Assembly (NCBI GenBank): GCA_036557365.1
Contig: DATBHR010000060.1
Span: 33,332 to 97,331, forward strand
Direction: 5' to 3'
Length of the DNA: 64,000 nucleotides
Source of the DNA: DATKHR01 sp036557365
GTDB lineage: Bacteria > Acidobacteriota > Vicinamibacteria > Vicinamibacterales > CAVVIG01
Part shown: positions 25,367 to 35,100 of the stretch, piece after piece
Numbering within the stretch: position 1 is the stretch's first letter
How the letters are laid out: each line of letters opens with the position of its first letter
Made by a program: the position numbers and the translations under genes
The notes under the pieces: model-generated
The model's input: only the letters and a program-made list of their open reading frames with translations
Databases searched by the model: none
Told to the model about the DNA's origin: nothing

Positions 25367-25435
25367 CTCACACCGGCCAGTCCAGCACAGGCAACTCAGG
25401 TCAGGTCACACAGCCCAGAACAGCTCGCGCTGTAC

Positions 25436-26010
25436 ATGCGGCACGTGACCGGCGCGTCACCTGACGCCGCCGATGGTGATCCATTTCCCTATCCGCTGGT
25501 CGACGAAGACGACTTGCGTCGCGATGCGCGCCGGATCGCTGGGCTGGCTGCGTCGATGGCGATGTGTGATCGCCTCTTTCCGTCGGAACTCGAAGCAACG
25601 CAGTCCGATCGCCGGCGAACATCGATCGCTGAAATCAAGCGGCAGCTCCCGTCCGGCTGGACGGTCGTCGCGGACGACATTTGCCGACGTCAGCAGCAGC
25701 CGGTGCTCCGCGGCACGTGGAACGACCGACCGGTGGTGCTGAAGGTGTTGTTTCAGGAAATCGATGTCGATCGATGGCGCGCCATCATGGCTGCGGCGAC
25801 GGCCGCGGTCGGCGACGCGAACTCTGGGCCGCTCACCTTGCCGTACGACGTCACGCCGCTGCGGATTCAGTGCGGAGAGCCGGTGAGCTGGCCGATCGTC
25901 GCGTATCCGCGACTGCGCGGGCCGATGCTGCACCAAGCGCCTGAGTTCGGCAGTGCGAGCGAAAAGGATCTCCGGCGACTCCTTGCCGCGATCGCGCGCG
26001 CCCTCACGAT
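25436..26010 (+). pseudogene. Truncated kinase-like gene (N-terminal part only)
   Basis: About 190 residues of a protein whose 85-190 segment resembles a protein-kinase N-lobe: VLRGTWNDRPVVLKVLF would hold the ATP lysine, and PIVAYPRLRGPMLH the hinge. Similarity stops near LLAAIARAL at about 26005, just before the catalytic loop would be expected. The frame then enters integrase DNA in the wrong phase and stops at 26080. The kinase assignment is tentative, and the loss of the C-lobe is inferred from that assignment. Confidence 0.45.
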
Positions 26011-26601
26011 CGCGATCGCCGCGTCCGGTACACGCTCGCGCTCGACTCAGGCTGTCGCAAGGGCGAGCTGTGCGGGCTGAGGTGGAGCGACGTCGAGCTG
26101 GACCAGGGAAAGGTGCGAATCGTTCAACAACTCATCACGCCGGGCGCTGAGCCGGTTTTTGGACCAACGAAGACCGGCAAGCCGCGCAGAATCTCACTCG
26201 GCGCCGAAACGATCGACCTGCTCCGACGTCATAAGCAGCACCAGGCGGAACTCAAGATGGCGAATCGGACGGCGTACCATGACTTCGGGCTCGTCTTCGC
26301 GAAGGAATGGGCGGAGGCCCGCAGCACGCGCGACACGATCGGCGAACCACTGCAAGCGAACAACCTTGGGCAACGCGAGTACGCAGCTCTGATCAAGGCG
26401 GCCGACGTCCGCCGGATCAAGTTTCATGGACTGCGGCACACCTGCGCGACGCTGCTGCTGCGTGCAAGCGTTCCCGTTCACGTGGTCGCTGAGCGACTTG
26501 GACACAGCAAGGTGCAGACAACACTCGAAACCTACGCGCATGTGCTACCCGATATGCAGCAGTCCGCGGCGGCCGCGCTCGATGCGGTGCTGCACGGTTG
26601 A
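26005..26601 (+). pseudogene. Tyrosine integrase, catalytic domain only (N-terminus lost)
   Basis: In the frame of codon 26041 the sequence reads YTLALDSGCRKGELCGLRW, carrying catalytic Arg I. Then come HGLRHTCATLL (HxxR), VAERLGHSKVQTT and the nucleophile tyrosine in TLETYAHV. This is the complete C-terminal catalytic core of a phage-type integrase ending at 26601. The SAM-like core-binding and arm-binding domains are missing because the gene begins at a junction with the kinase-like remnant near 26005. The first canonical start is GTG 26113, which lies after the RI motif, so an active product is unlikely. Confidence 0.85.
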
Positions 26602-26602
26602 C

Positions 26603-26620
26603 AGCTACCGGATAGCTACC
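26603..26620 (+). repeat. 18-bp repeat, copy 2
   Basis: Exact copy of 22119-22136, two bases after the integrase stop and 114 bases before attR. Confidence 0.55.
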
Positions 26621-26734
26621 AAACAGGGCGATACGAGGCAGTACGAGGTGATACCGACAACCAATGGAAGGCTTGAAATCCGGAACAAAAGCGCACGGCA
26701 CGAACTGAGACGACACGAGCCGTAACGGTCCCCG

Positions 26735-26756
26735 TCGAATCCCCCCTTCCGCACCA
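26735..26756 (+). repeat. attR core
   Basis: 22-base duplicate of the tRNA-Leu 3' end. The 133 bases between the integrase stop and this site hold the 18-bp repeat and no gene. Confidence 0.88.
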
Positions 26757-26790
26757 GAATCAGAAGCGGCTCGGGTATAACAGTCCCGGC

Positions 26791-27660
26791 GTGCGCTTCA
26801 GAACGCTCTCAGCGTCGCAACCATCCCTCATCGCCAGCGCCGCACTGGCGATCTCACTGCTCATGGCAGCGTCCACCCACGCCCAGGAACAGGTCGAACC
26901 CGATCAGCCCGATGTCACCAACGGGACGCACATCGTCGACGTTGGCCTGCTGCAGATCGAAATGGGCGGCGTGTACACGCGATACGATGCGATGTCGCGC
27001 GGCGGAAATTCGCCGGTCACGGCGCGCCTCGGCCTGACCGAGTGGCTCGAGGCGCGGGTCGGCACCGACGGATTCCTGATCCAGGCAAACGGCCCGACAT
27101 CGGTGACCGGCGTCGGCAACCTGCAACTCGGCGCCAAGCTGCGGCTCTGGCCGGGTGAAGGCGGCATCCCCGTGCTGGCGATTCTTCCGACGGTCAACGT
27201 GCCGACCGCGAGTTCCGCCAAGGGCCTTGGCTCGGGGGTCGCGGACTACTCGCTTTCGGTGCTCACCGGCACCGATCTCGGCCGTCATTCGCACGTGGAC
27301 ATCAACTACGGCATCGCCGCGATCGGCGACGCAACCACCAGCGGCCACTTCGTGGAGCACCTCGCTTCGGTGTCGTTCAGCAGCGCGGTATCCGACAACT
27401 GGAATCCGTACATCGAGACGTTCTGGCTGTCCCGCCAGACGCTCGGCGGCGGTCCGGTCGTGGCGATCGACGGCGGTGCGGTCTATGAGCTTGGAAGCCG
27501 CTACGCCCTCGATGGCGGCCTGCAGGTGGGACTCACGCCCGATGCGCCGGCGTTCTCCGCTTTCGGCGGCGTCTCGGTCGTCATCGGCGACATCCTGGGC
27601 GGTCACGGAGTCCACGCGCGATTTCGTCGGAAGACCCCGCCCACGCAGCCGCATCGCTAG
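26791..27660 (+). CDS. Outer-membrane protein, MetA phenol-degradation-like barrel
   Basis: 289 aa from GTG 26791, with TATAAC at 26776-26781 just upstream, so the transcript may be nearly leaderless. A signal peptide ends ...STHA|QEQ. The mature protein begins with DVTNGTHIVDVGLLQIEMGGVYTRY and continues with alternating strands (GNLQLGAKLRLW, VDINYGIAAIGD), resembling the Phenol_MetA_deg/transporter-like outer-membrane family. The substrate is unknown. It lies at the chromosomal side of attR, so it was next to tRNA-Leu before integration. Confidence 0.7.
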   Translation: MRFRTLSASQPSLIASAALAISLLMAASTHAQEQVEPDQPDVTNGTHIVDVGLLQIEMGGVYTRYDAMSRGGNSPVTARLGLTEWLEARVGTDGFLIQANGPTSVTGVGNLQLGAKLRLWPGEGGIPVLAILPTVNVPTASSAKGLGSGVADYSLSVLTGTDLGRHSHVDINYGIAAIGDATTSGHFVEHLASVSFSSAVSDNWNPYIETFWLSRQTLGGGPVVAIDGGAVYELGSRYALDGGLQVGLTPDAPAFSAFGGVSVVIGDILGGHGVHARFRRKTPPTQPHR

Positions 27661-27752
27661 CGCGCTCCGGACCGACGCGGCAGCATGCCGGAGAACTGCG
27701 CAGATCTGCGCGACCTGATCGCGGCGTTCATCCGAGGTGTAACCTAGCGATC

Positions 27753-28427
27753 ATGTCGCTCGAGACGTGCCGACGCGCGTTACCGAAAGGACTGACGTTC
27801 GCGTTCGCGGCGGTGCTGGCGATTGCCGCGCCTGCGCAGGCGCAGTACGTCCAGATTCAGTCGTTCGAGATCACGCCGTTCGTCGGCCTTCGCTTCGGCG
27901 GCAGCTTCGACGTGCAGACGCAGCAGCTCTCGCAGACGGAGATGGTGTTGAAAGACGCGTCGAGCTATGGATTCTCGGCCGGCGTACGGTTCGACGACTT
28001 CTCGCTCGCAGAATTTCGATGGACGCGGTCGACGTCGGAACTCGGGTTCGATGTGCCGTTTCAACCCGCCGGGCTGTCGATTGGCGACGTGACGTTGAAC
28101 CAGTTTCACGCGCAGTTCACGCGCGAGTTCCCCATTTCCGAAGTGAAGGGCCTTCGATCGTTCCTGACCGGCAGCGTCGGCGCGTCGCATGTCGCGTCGG
28201 CCAGCGATGCGTTCACGCGCTTCTCGTTCGGCTTCGGCGCCGGCTTGAAGCAGTTTCTCGGCCCCCACCTGGCTATCCGCGGCGAAGCGCAGTGGCTGCC
28301 GATCGTGATCGATCCTGAAGTGAGCGCGTGGGCGTGCGGCACCGGAGCCGGCGGCTGCCTCGTGATCTTGAATGGACGCCTTGCACAACAGTTCGAGATG
28401 AGCGTGGGTCCCGTCCTCCGCTTCTAA
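27753..28427 (+). CDS. Outer-membrane beta-barrel protein
   Basis: 224 aa. Signal peptide to ...APAQA|QYVQ, then an eight-stranded OmpA/OmpW-like small barrel pattern (FEITPFVGLRFGGSF, YGFSAGVRFDDF, FGFGAGLKQFL) and a C-terminal phenylalanine (GPVLRF), the BAM recognition signature. A short CGTGAGGC loop is probably a disulfide-closed extracellular loop. Function is not predictable. Confidence 0.72.
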   Translation: MSLETCRRALPKGLTFAFAAVLAIAAPAQAQYVQIQSFEITPFVGLRFGGSFDVQTQQLSQTEMVLKDASSYGFSAGVRFDDFSLAEFRWTRSTSELGFDVPFQPAGLSIGDVTLNQFHAQFTREFPISEVKGLRSFLTGSVGASHVASASDAFTRFSFGFGAGLKQFLGPHLAIRGEAQWLPIVIDPEVSAWACGTGAGGCLVILNGRLAQQFEMSVGPVLRF

Positions 28428-28453
28428 TCGCTAAAATCGACCACGGAGATCAC

Positions 28454-28843
28454 GTGACGAAGCCTGACATTTCCGGCATCGCGCCGTTCTTCATCGTGCA
28501 GCACGTCGGCGCTGCCCTCGCGTTCTATCGCGACCGGCTTGGCTTCGCCGTCACCTTTCAGTATCCCGACGACGACCCCTTCTTCAGCATCGTCTCCCGC
28601 GGCGGCGCGATGATTCTGCTGAAGGCAGTCGGCGTCGATGCGCTGCCCAACTACAAAAGAGAGCCTCAGGCACGCTGGGACGCGTACCTCGATGTCCCCG
28701 ATCCCGACGCGCTGGCGGCAGAGTTCGCGTCGCGCAACGTCGCGTTTTCAGAACCGCTCAAGGACACGCATGACGGCCTGCGCGGATTCGAGCTCGCGGA
28801 CGCCGACGGCTACGTGCTCTTCTTCGGTCGTCCTCGTACTTGA
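28454..28843 (+). CDS. VOC-family (glyoxalase/bleomycin-resistance-like) protein
   Basis: 129 aa from GTG 28454 with GGAG six bases upstream. The fold signature is the repeated beta-alpha-beta unit: FFIVQHVGAALAFYRDRLGFAV at the start and FELADADGYVLFFGRP at the end. Metal-ligand positions are not obvious, so it could be an enzyme or a binding protein. It begins 26 bases after the upstream barrel gene. Confidence 0.82.
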   Translation: MTKPDISGIAPFFIVQHVGAALAFYRDRLGFAVTFQYPDDDPFFSIVSRGGAMILLKAVGVDALPNYKREPQARWDAYLDVPDPDALAAEFASRNVAFSEPLKDTHDGLRGFELADADGYVLFFGRPRT

Positions 28844-28872
28844 GGGACCGCCGCCGATCCGGCTACCCGGGC

Positions 28873-30828
28873 CTATTTCGCTGCGGCAAGCGCCGTCACG
28901 GCCCACGCCGTACCCGCGGCAGAAACCCACTGGTCGGCGCCGTGCGGAAACCCGCTCTCGAAGTACGCCTGGATGGGAACGGCATGCGACTTCACCAGCC
29001 ACGAGCCGTCCTGGAATTGCGTGCGCAGCAGAAACTCGATGCCACGCCGGATCACAGGTTCGCTGCCGCGCAGGCCCGCCTGCTCGAGCGCGACGAGCGC
29101 CTGTCCCGTCGCATACGCATCGCTCGGTGTCGACGACCGCTGGCTCCAGCCGCCATCGCCCTGCTGCAGCGAAACCAGGTCCTTCACCGCAGACGTGTCT
29201 GCCGCACCGCCCGACCAGAGCAAGCCCAATAACCGGAAGGCCCGCTCTTCGGTCGTCTCGCCGGTGGCCGCAAGCAGCCAATGCCGGGCACGATCGATGG
29301 CGGTCGCATATTCTGTTGTTGCCGGTTTCGGCGCGTACTTCTGCAGGTCGTACATCGAAATCGCCGTCACCGTGATGTCGTTCGACTCGATCGGCGGACG
29401 CAGGGTGGCGAGAGGCCAGTGACCATCGGCCAGCTGACGCCGCAACAGCCACCGCGCCTGCGCGTCCGTCGCCGGATCGCCGACGTGATTCGACACCGCC
29501 AGGCCAAACAGCAGGTAACTGATCGTGTCCTGCTGTCCGGCGATGAAGCGATTCTGAAGCGTGCGCTCGCGCCAGGATTCCAGGTACTCAGCCGTGATCG
29601 TTCGCTGCGACCGATCGGCCGATTCGTCGACGGCGTAGCCGTGCTGGCGCGCTGCCGTGACCGCCATCGCGACGAGGCTGTTGTGATGACACGACACGCA
29701 CCCGGTCTTCTGAATGAACGGCTGGCTGATGCTTTGAAGGAGCGGAAGGCTTCGCTTGACGGCGTTGCCGACAGCCTCGTCGCTGACGCGGGACACCGGC
29801 ACCAATCGCGGCGCGGGCGCCGCCGGCAAGTTCGGGCGCAGGCCCAGATCGACCGGTTCCGATTTCGGCAGCGGTCCGCCCGCCACGTTCGCGGCCTGCG
29901 CACACGGGAAGCACTGGGTTCGCAGCACCTCGGACGGAACACTCCTCGGATTTGCGCCGTAGGCCAGCAGCAGCTTGAACGCATCGACATTGGCTACGCG
30001 GACGGCTTCACGCAACGCAGAGAGATCGCCGGGCACGGACGGATCCGCAGCCGCTCCGTACTCGAGCAGCAGCGAAACAACGGGAGCGGAGCCGACCATC
30101 CCTGACGCTATCGTCAACGCCGTTCGCCCATCGTCGGAGCGCGCGTTCACATCGATCGACCCCGAGAGCAGGATCCGAGTCTTGTCAACATCGGGCGCGG
30201 CCCACATCAGCGCGGTCGCGCCCGCGACGTTCGCCGCACCCGGATCCGCGCCGAGGCTGAGGAATCGTTTCACCATCGCAGCGTCGGCGTAGAGGGCGGC
30301 ATACATCAGCGGCGTGGAGCCGCCCGCCGTCCGGCCGCGCACCGCGGCAGGCGTCGTCTCGAGGAGGCGCGTGACGCCGTCGTGATCGCCGCGCTGGAGC
30401 AGTTGCGCGAGCCGGGCCGTGTCGGGATTCACCGGCGGGGCAATCGTTTCGCCCGACAGATCGTCGGGCCACTCGGCGCCTTGATCGATCCATGCTCTGA
30501 CGAGCGCGATGTCGTGCGCGTCGAGCGGTCCGGTCGGCGGCATTCTCGCCCCGACCGTCGTGTCCGCGAGCCGATGATAGAGCTTGCTCCCGTTCGCGTT
30601 GCCAGGACCGATCACCGTCTGCGTGCCGCCGCGCATGGCGTCCGCGCGGCGATCGAGGCGGAACCCGAGCATGTGCTGGTCGGGACCGTGGCATTCGTAG
30701 CAGTGCTGCTGAAATATCGGCCGGATGTCCCGAGCGAAGTCCACACGCGCCGGCGATTGCGCGTTGGCATGGAATTCGTAGGCAGCGAGGGACGCAACGA
30801 CGATCGATAGTGCCGCGAGACGACTCAT
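28873..30828 (-). CDS. Heme c - ankyrin - squalene-cyclase-like repeat fusion protein
   Basis: 651 aa from ATG 30828, preferred over ATG 30834 because AAGGGG is six bases before it. Signal peptide to residue 24. Residues 30-125 are a planctomycete-type cytochrome c domain with CYECH at 43-47 and GARMPPTGPL. Residues 135-300 carry ankyrin repeats (STPLMYAALYADAAMVKRFL, RTALTIASGM). CVSCH at 377-381 binds a second heme. Residues 385-651 are helical repeats with QW-like motifs (QGDGGWSQ, QFQDGSW), as in terpenoid cyclases. An earlier CFPC lacks the histidine. It is probably periplasmic with unknown substrate. Confidence 0.8.
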   Translation of the reverse strand: MSRLAALSIVVASLAAYEFHANAQSPARVDFARDIRPIFQQHCYECHGPDQHMLGFRLDRRADAMRGGTQTVIGPGNANGSKLYHRLADTTVGARMPPTGPLDAHDIALVRAWIDQGAEWPDDLSGETIAPPVNPDTARLAQLLQRGDHDGVTRLLETTPAAVRGRTAGGSTPLMYAALYADAAMVKRFLSLGADPGAANVAGATALMWAAPDVDKTRILLSGSIDVNARSDDGRTALTIASGMVGSAPVVSLLLEYGAAADPSVPGDLSALREAVRVANVDAFKLLLAYGANPRSVPSEVLRTQCFPCAQAANVAGGPLPKSEPVDLGLRPNLPAAPAPRLVPVSRVSDEAVGNAVKRSLPLLQSISQPFIQKTGCVSCHHNSLVAMAVTAARQHGYAVDESADRSQRTITAEYLESWRERTLQNRFIAGQQDTISYLLFGLAVSNHVGDPATDAQARWLLRRQLADGHWPLATLRPPIESNDITVTAISMYDLQKYAPKPATTEYATAIDRARHWLLAATGETTEERAFRLLGLLWSGGAADTSAVKDLVSLQQGDGGWSQRSSTPSDAYATGQALVALEQAGLRGSEPVIRRGIEFLLRTQFQDGSWLVKSHAVPIQAYFESGFPHGADQWVSAAGTAWAVTALAAAK

Positions 30829-31013
30829 GCACATCCCCTTGAATGCGCCGCCGAGCGCGGGCCATCACCACCGGCGATTCCGCACGTCTCCTCTGCCTCC
30901 GCCACGAACCAGCATTGCTTTCGTACGCGCGAACAGGCCGTCGTGGCCGATCCGATGAGCGTGTGATCGGAGAGTGGATTATAGCCGGATGTGAACGAGC
31001 GATGCAGGCGGCG

Positions 31014-31991
31014 CTACATGAACAGGGTGTTCAGCACGGTCGCCAGCCGCACTCCCGCCCGATAGAGCTGCCGGCGAACGATCAGCGCCGTCGCGTCCTC
31101 GCCAAACGATCCGGGACCGTCCACGGTGACGTTGCGGATTTCCACCGGTGCTTTCGTATTGCACTGCGATGGCGGGAAATCCAGGAAGTGGTCGATCACC
31201 GGAATCGCCGCCGGCTTGACCATCGGGTAAATATTCGCCTTGGCCAGCGCAAAGGCTTCGTCCGCTTCCTCGCCGGTGTCGGTCTCGCCTCCCGCCGTGG
31301 CGTCGCTGTCGAACTCCGCGAGCAACGCCGTCACCGTCTTCTCCTGCGTCGACTTCATGATTCGTTTGACGAGCGCCGTGTCCCACGCCGAGTGGAGCTC
31401 GATCGATTCGCCGAAGCCCGTCGTCTTTTCGCAGTTGCCGCCGGCGTCGGCGTTCGTCGAGACGTGGAGCGGCTGGTGGATGTCGCCCATGAAATGGATC
31501 AGGAACCGAAGCTCCTTGTCCGGGCCGAACGTGAGCGGTCCAGCCGTGATGCTCGCGCCTGACGTGATGTTCGCGATGAGTTTCGGAATCAGCTGCGTCA
31601 CGCAGCCCGAAGGACAACGGTCCGCGCTCGAGTGAGTCCCCTCGAAGATCCCGAAGTTCGTGTAGTGCCACGGTTCGGTGGCGCCTTTGCCGCCGGGCAT
31701 GTGGTCCGGCCAGATCGCCATTTCGGCCATCGCGGTCTTGAACCTCGCTGCACTTGGCTGCGGATCGCCAGCGTGCCCGAGCGCCGCCGCCAGCGCCGCA
31801 TCGTCGGCCGCGCCCGAACGCGCGAGGGCAACGATCTTCTTCTTCGTCTGCGGCAGCAGCTTGCGCGCGGCGATGCGCGCCACAATCTGATGGCCGTCGT
31901 TGCCCCACGCGGACAGGTCCACGATGCACGTTGCGGCAGCCAGTGCCGCGGCACACGCGAGGCACGTGAGGCGTCTGGTGAGATCGGTCAT
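31014..31991 (-). CDS. Secreted S1/P1-type zinc nuclease
   Basis: 325 aa. The signal peptide should be cleaved at LSA|W29, exposing the N-terminal tryptophan that is a zinc ligand in S1/P1 nucleases (WGNDGHQIVA). HFMGDIHQPLH and DAGGNC give the remaining His and Asp ligands of the trinuclear zinc site. It should degrade single-stranded DNA/RNA and 3'-nucleotides outside the cytoplasm, perhaps for phosphate or nucleoside scavenging. The frame stays open far upstream, but that is antisense to the kinase gene. Confidence 0.9.
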   Translation of the reverse strand: MTDLTRRLTCLACAAALAAATCIVDLSAWGNDGHQIVARIAARKLLPQTKKKIVALARSGAADDAALAAALGHAGDPQPSAARFKTAMAEMAIWPDHMPGGKGATEPWHYTNFGIFEGTHSSADRCPSGCVTQLIPKLIANITSGASITAGPLTFGPDKELRFLIHFMGDIHQPLHVSTNADAGGNCEKTTGFGESIELHSAWDTALVKRIMKSTQEKTVTALLAEFDSDATAGGETDTGEEADEAFALAKANIYPMVKPAAIPVIDHFLDFPPSQCNTKAPVEIRNVTVDGPGSFGEDATALIVRRQLYRAGVRLATVLNTLFM

Positions 31992-32159
31992 GGCTCCTCG
32001 CAAGGGACGACACGTCATTGTGCGCCACTGCCGAGTCGAACTCATGTATAGGTTTCGAAAAGATCCGTTGAGGCGCTCCAGTATCCTGGAGTGCTCCAGA
32101 TTTCCATGGGCGACTGACGCGATGTATGATCGCGCGAAAGTCGAGACATCTCCATCCTC

Positions 32160-35100
32160 ATGGTTTGCCCGCAGTGCGGAAAACGCAATGACGCGTCTGT
32201 AGCCGCCTGCCTGTACTGCGGTGCCAGTCTTCCTCTGTCGGCTCAGGCCTGGACGTCCTCGTCCGGCCTCGCCACGTTCGGCCCCACACGAAGCATTCCT
32301 GGTGACGACGACGAAACCGCGATCCCGTTGGCGTCGACGTCCGGCGGCGGCGCGCCGGCCGAAGGCGGATCGCTTCAACCCGGCCTCGTGTTCGGCAAGC
32401 GGTACCACGTCATCCGCCTCCTTGGAACCGGCGGCATGGGCGCGGTGTACCAGGCGTGGGACCAGGAGCTGTCGGTCGCCGTCGCGATCAAGGTCATCCG
32501 CCCCGAGGTGATGGCCGATCCTGTGGTCGCGGCGGAGATCGAACGCCGCTTCAAGCGCGAGCTGCTGCTCGCGCGGGAGGTCACGCACAAGAACGTCGTC
32601 CGCATTCACGACCTCGGCGAGATCGACGGCATCAAGTACATCACGATGAAGTACGTGAACGGCGCGGACCTCGCCACGGTCCTCAAGGCGCACGGAAAGC
32701 TGTCGGTCGCGCGGACGCTTCGCATCGCGCGCGGCGCCATCTCCGGCCTTGTCGCCGCACACGGCTCCGGCATCGTGCATCGCGACCTCAAACCCGCCAA
32801 CGTCATGATCGACGGCGACGAAGCCCTCATCATGGACTTCGGCATTGCGCGCTCGATGACCGAAGCGATCGCGCGGCCGGCGCTCGCGGGCGCGGGGCTC
32901 TCCTCCACCATCTCGCCCTCCGACACCACGCCGGAAGGCACGGCCATCGGAGCGATCGTCGGAACGGTCGAATACATGGCGCCCGAACAGGCGCACGGAC
33001 TCCCGGTCGACCAGCGCGCGGACGTCTACGCCTTCGGTCTGATCCTGTACGACATGCTGGTCGGCCGCCGGCGCATCGACCTCGCGGGCAACGCGCTCGT
33101 CGAGTTGCAACAGCGCATCGAACAGGCACCGCCCCCGCCCCGATCGGTCGCACCGGACGTGCCTGAAGCGCTCAGCCGCATCGTCGCGCATTGCATCGAG
33201 CCCGATCCTCAGAAGCGTTTTCAGTCCACGCTTGAACTCGAGGCGGCGCTCGATCGCCTGGACGAAAACGGCGAGCCGATTCCGGTCAGACGCGTGTTCG
33301 GCATGCCGGTGCTGGCCTCGATTGTCCTGCTCGCGCTTGCGCTTCTCGGCGGCAGCTGGTGGTATGCGAGCCGGCTGATTCCGGTCGCGCAGCACGATCC
33401 CGTCTCGGTACTCATCGCCGATCTCAACAACACGACGCAGGATCCGGCATTCGACCGCACCCTCGAGCCGATGCTCAAACTGGCGCTCGAAGGCGCCGGC
33501 TTCATCAGCGCGTACGATCACAGCGCCATCAGCCGAAGCCTCGGTGTGAAGCCTCCCGAGAAACTCGACGAGCGCTCGGCCCTGGAGCTCGCCGTCAAAC
33601 AGGGACTCGGCGTTGTCGTCTCCGGAAAGATCGAACCGCAGCGTGGCGGCTACGAGCTGACGCTCAAGGCAGCGGAGGCAGTGACCGGAAACGTGCTGAC
33701 GACGGCGTCCGGCCGCGCGGCGGGCAAGGATCAGGTGCTCGCGACGGCCACGAGACTGGCGGCGTCGGTACGACAGGCGCTTGGCGACGAAACGTCGGAG
33801 TCGGCGCAGCGATTCGCCACGCAGACGTTCACCGCGACATCGCTCGAAGTGGTGCGCGCGTATGCGACAGGCGCCGAGGCGTTGTCGCGCAGCCGATTCG
33901 ACGAAGCGTTTCAGAGCTTTTCAAAGTCCGTGTCGCTCGATCCGAACTTCGGCCTGGGCTACGCGGGCATGGGCATCGCCGCCAGCAATCTCGACAAGCA
34001 GCAGGACGCGCAGACGTACATCAAGGAAGCCGTGCGGCATCTCGACGGCATGACCGAACGCGAGCGCTACCGCACGCGCGGCCTGTTCTACATGCTGACG
34101 AACGACTACCCGAACTGCGTGAAAGAGTACGGCGACCTCATCGCGCGTTACGCGGCGGACGCGCCGGCGCGAAACAACCTCGCGCTCTGTCTCTCCCACC
34201 TGCGCGAGATGCCGAGGGCGGTCGCGGAAATGCAGCAGGTCGTCAAGATCCTGCCCCAGCGCCGGCTCTATCACGAAAATCTTGCGCTCTACGCGGCTTA
34301 CAGCGGCGACTATCAGACCGCAGAGCAGGAAGCACGCTCCATCGACAAGCCGGGATTCCTCGGTCTGTTGCCGGTGGCGTTCGCGCAGCTGCTGCAGAAT
34401 CAGGTTCAACCCGCCATCGCCACCTACAAGAGCATGACGCAGACCGACGCGCAGGGCGCGTCGTACACGATCGCCGGCCTCGCGGACATTGCGCTCTACG
34501 AAGGACGCTTCTCCGAGGCGGCGGACATGCTCAAGGACGGCGCCGCGGCAGACCTGGCGTCGAAGGATCCGGACCGCGCCGCCAATAAACTCGTCGCGAT
34601 GGCGTATGCCGAACTGCTCCGGCAGAAACCGGCTGCAGCGACCGCAGCGGCCGACCGTGCGCTCGCGGCCAGCAGCGCGGTGAAGATTCGATTCCTTGCC
34701 GGCCGCATCTTCGTGGAAGCCGGCGACGCCGCCAAGGCTCGCGCGCTCTCCGCCGGACTCGCGTCAGAGCTTCAGGCCGAGCCGCAGGCCTACGCGAAGA
34801 TCATCGAGGGAGAAATCGCGCTGAAAAACGGAGAGGCGCGCCAGGCGATCAAGGCGTTTACCGACAGCAGCGCGCTGCTGGATACGTGGATGAGCCATTT
34901 CGATCTCGGAAAGGCGTATCTCGCAGCAAGCGCCTTCACGCAGGCGGATTCCGAATTCGACCGCTGCCTCGCCAGGAAAGGCGAAGTCCTCGCCCTGTTC
35001 CTGGACGAGGAGCCGACCTACGGACATCTGCCTCAGGTCTTCTACTATCAGGGCCGCGCGCGCGAGGGGCTGAACACGTCCGGCTTCGTCGAGTCGTACC

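Larger units (their letters stand above)
22045..26756. mobile_element. Integrated element in tRNA-Leu, about 4.7 kb, with decayed integrase
   Basis: Exact 22-bp repeats of the tRNA-Leu 3' end mark both borders. Between them the DNA is less GC-rich, with codon choice unlike the flanks. It carries a tyrosine-integrase catalytic domain next to the distal att site, the usual position for tRNA-targeted islands. The integrase has lost its N-terminal half, so the element is probably fixed unless helped in trans. Cargo: an unknown gene pair (22237-23638), a DUF488 gene with a coupled partner (23679-24954), a 55-aa zinc ribbon on the other strand (24976-25143), and a kinase-like remnant. No phage structural genes are present. 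Confidence 0.85.

Noticed and set aside
31992..33521. Long minus-strand open frame continuing upstream of the S1/P1 nuclease
   Set aside because: It is antisense to the intact Ser/Thr kinase gene, has Arg/Asp/Val-rich composition typical of mirror frames in GC-rich DNA, and lies beyond a good signal-peptide start at 31991.
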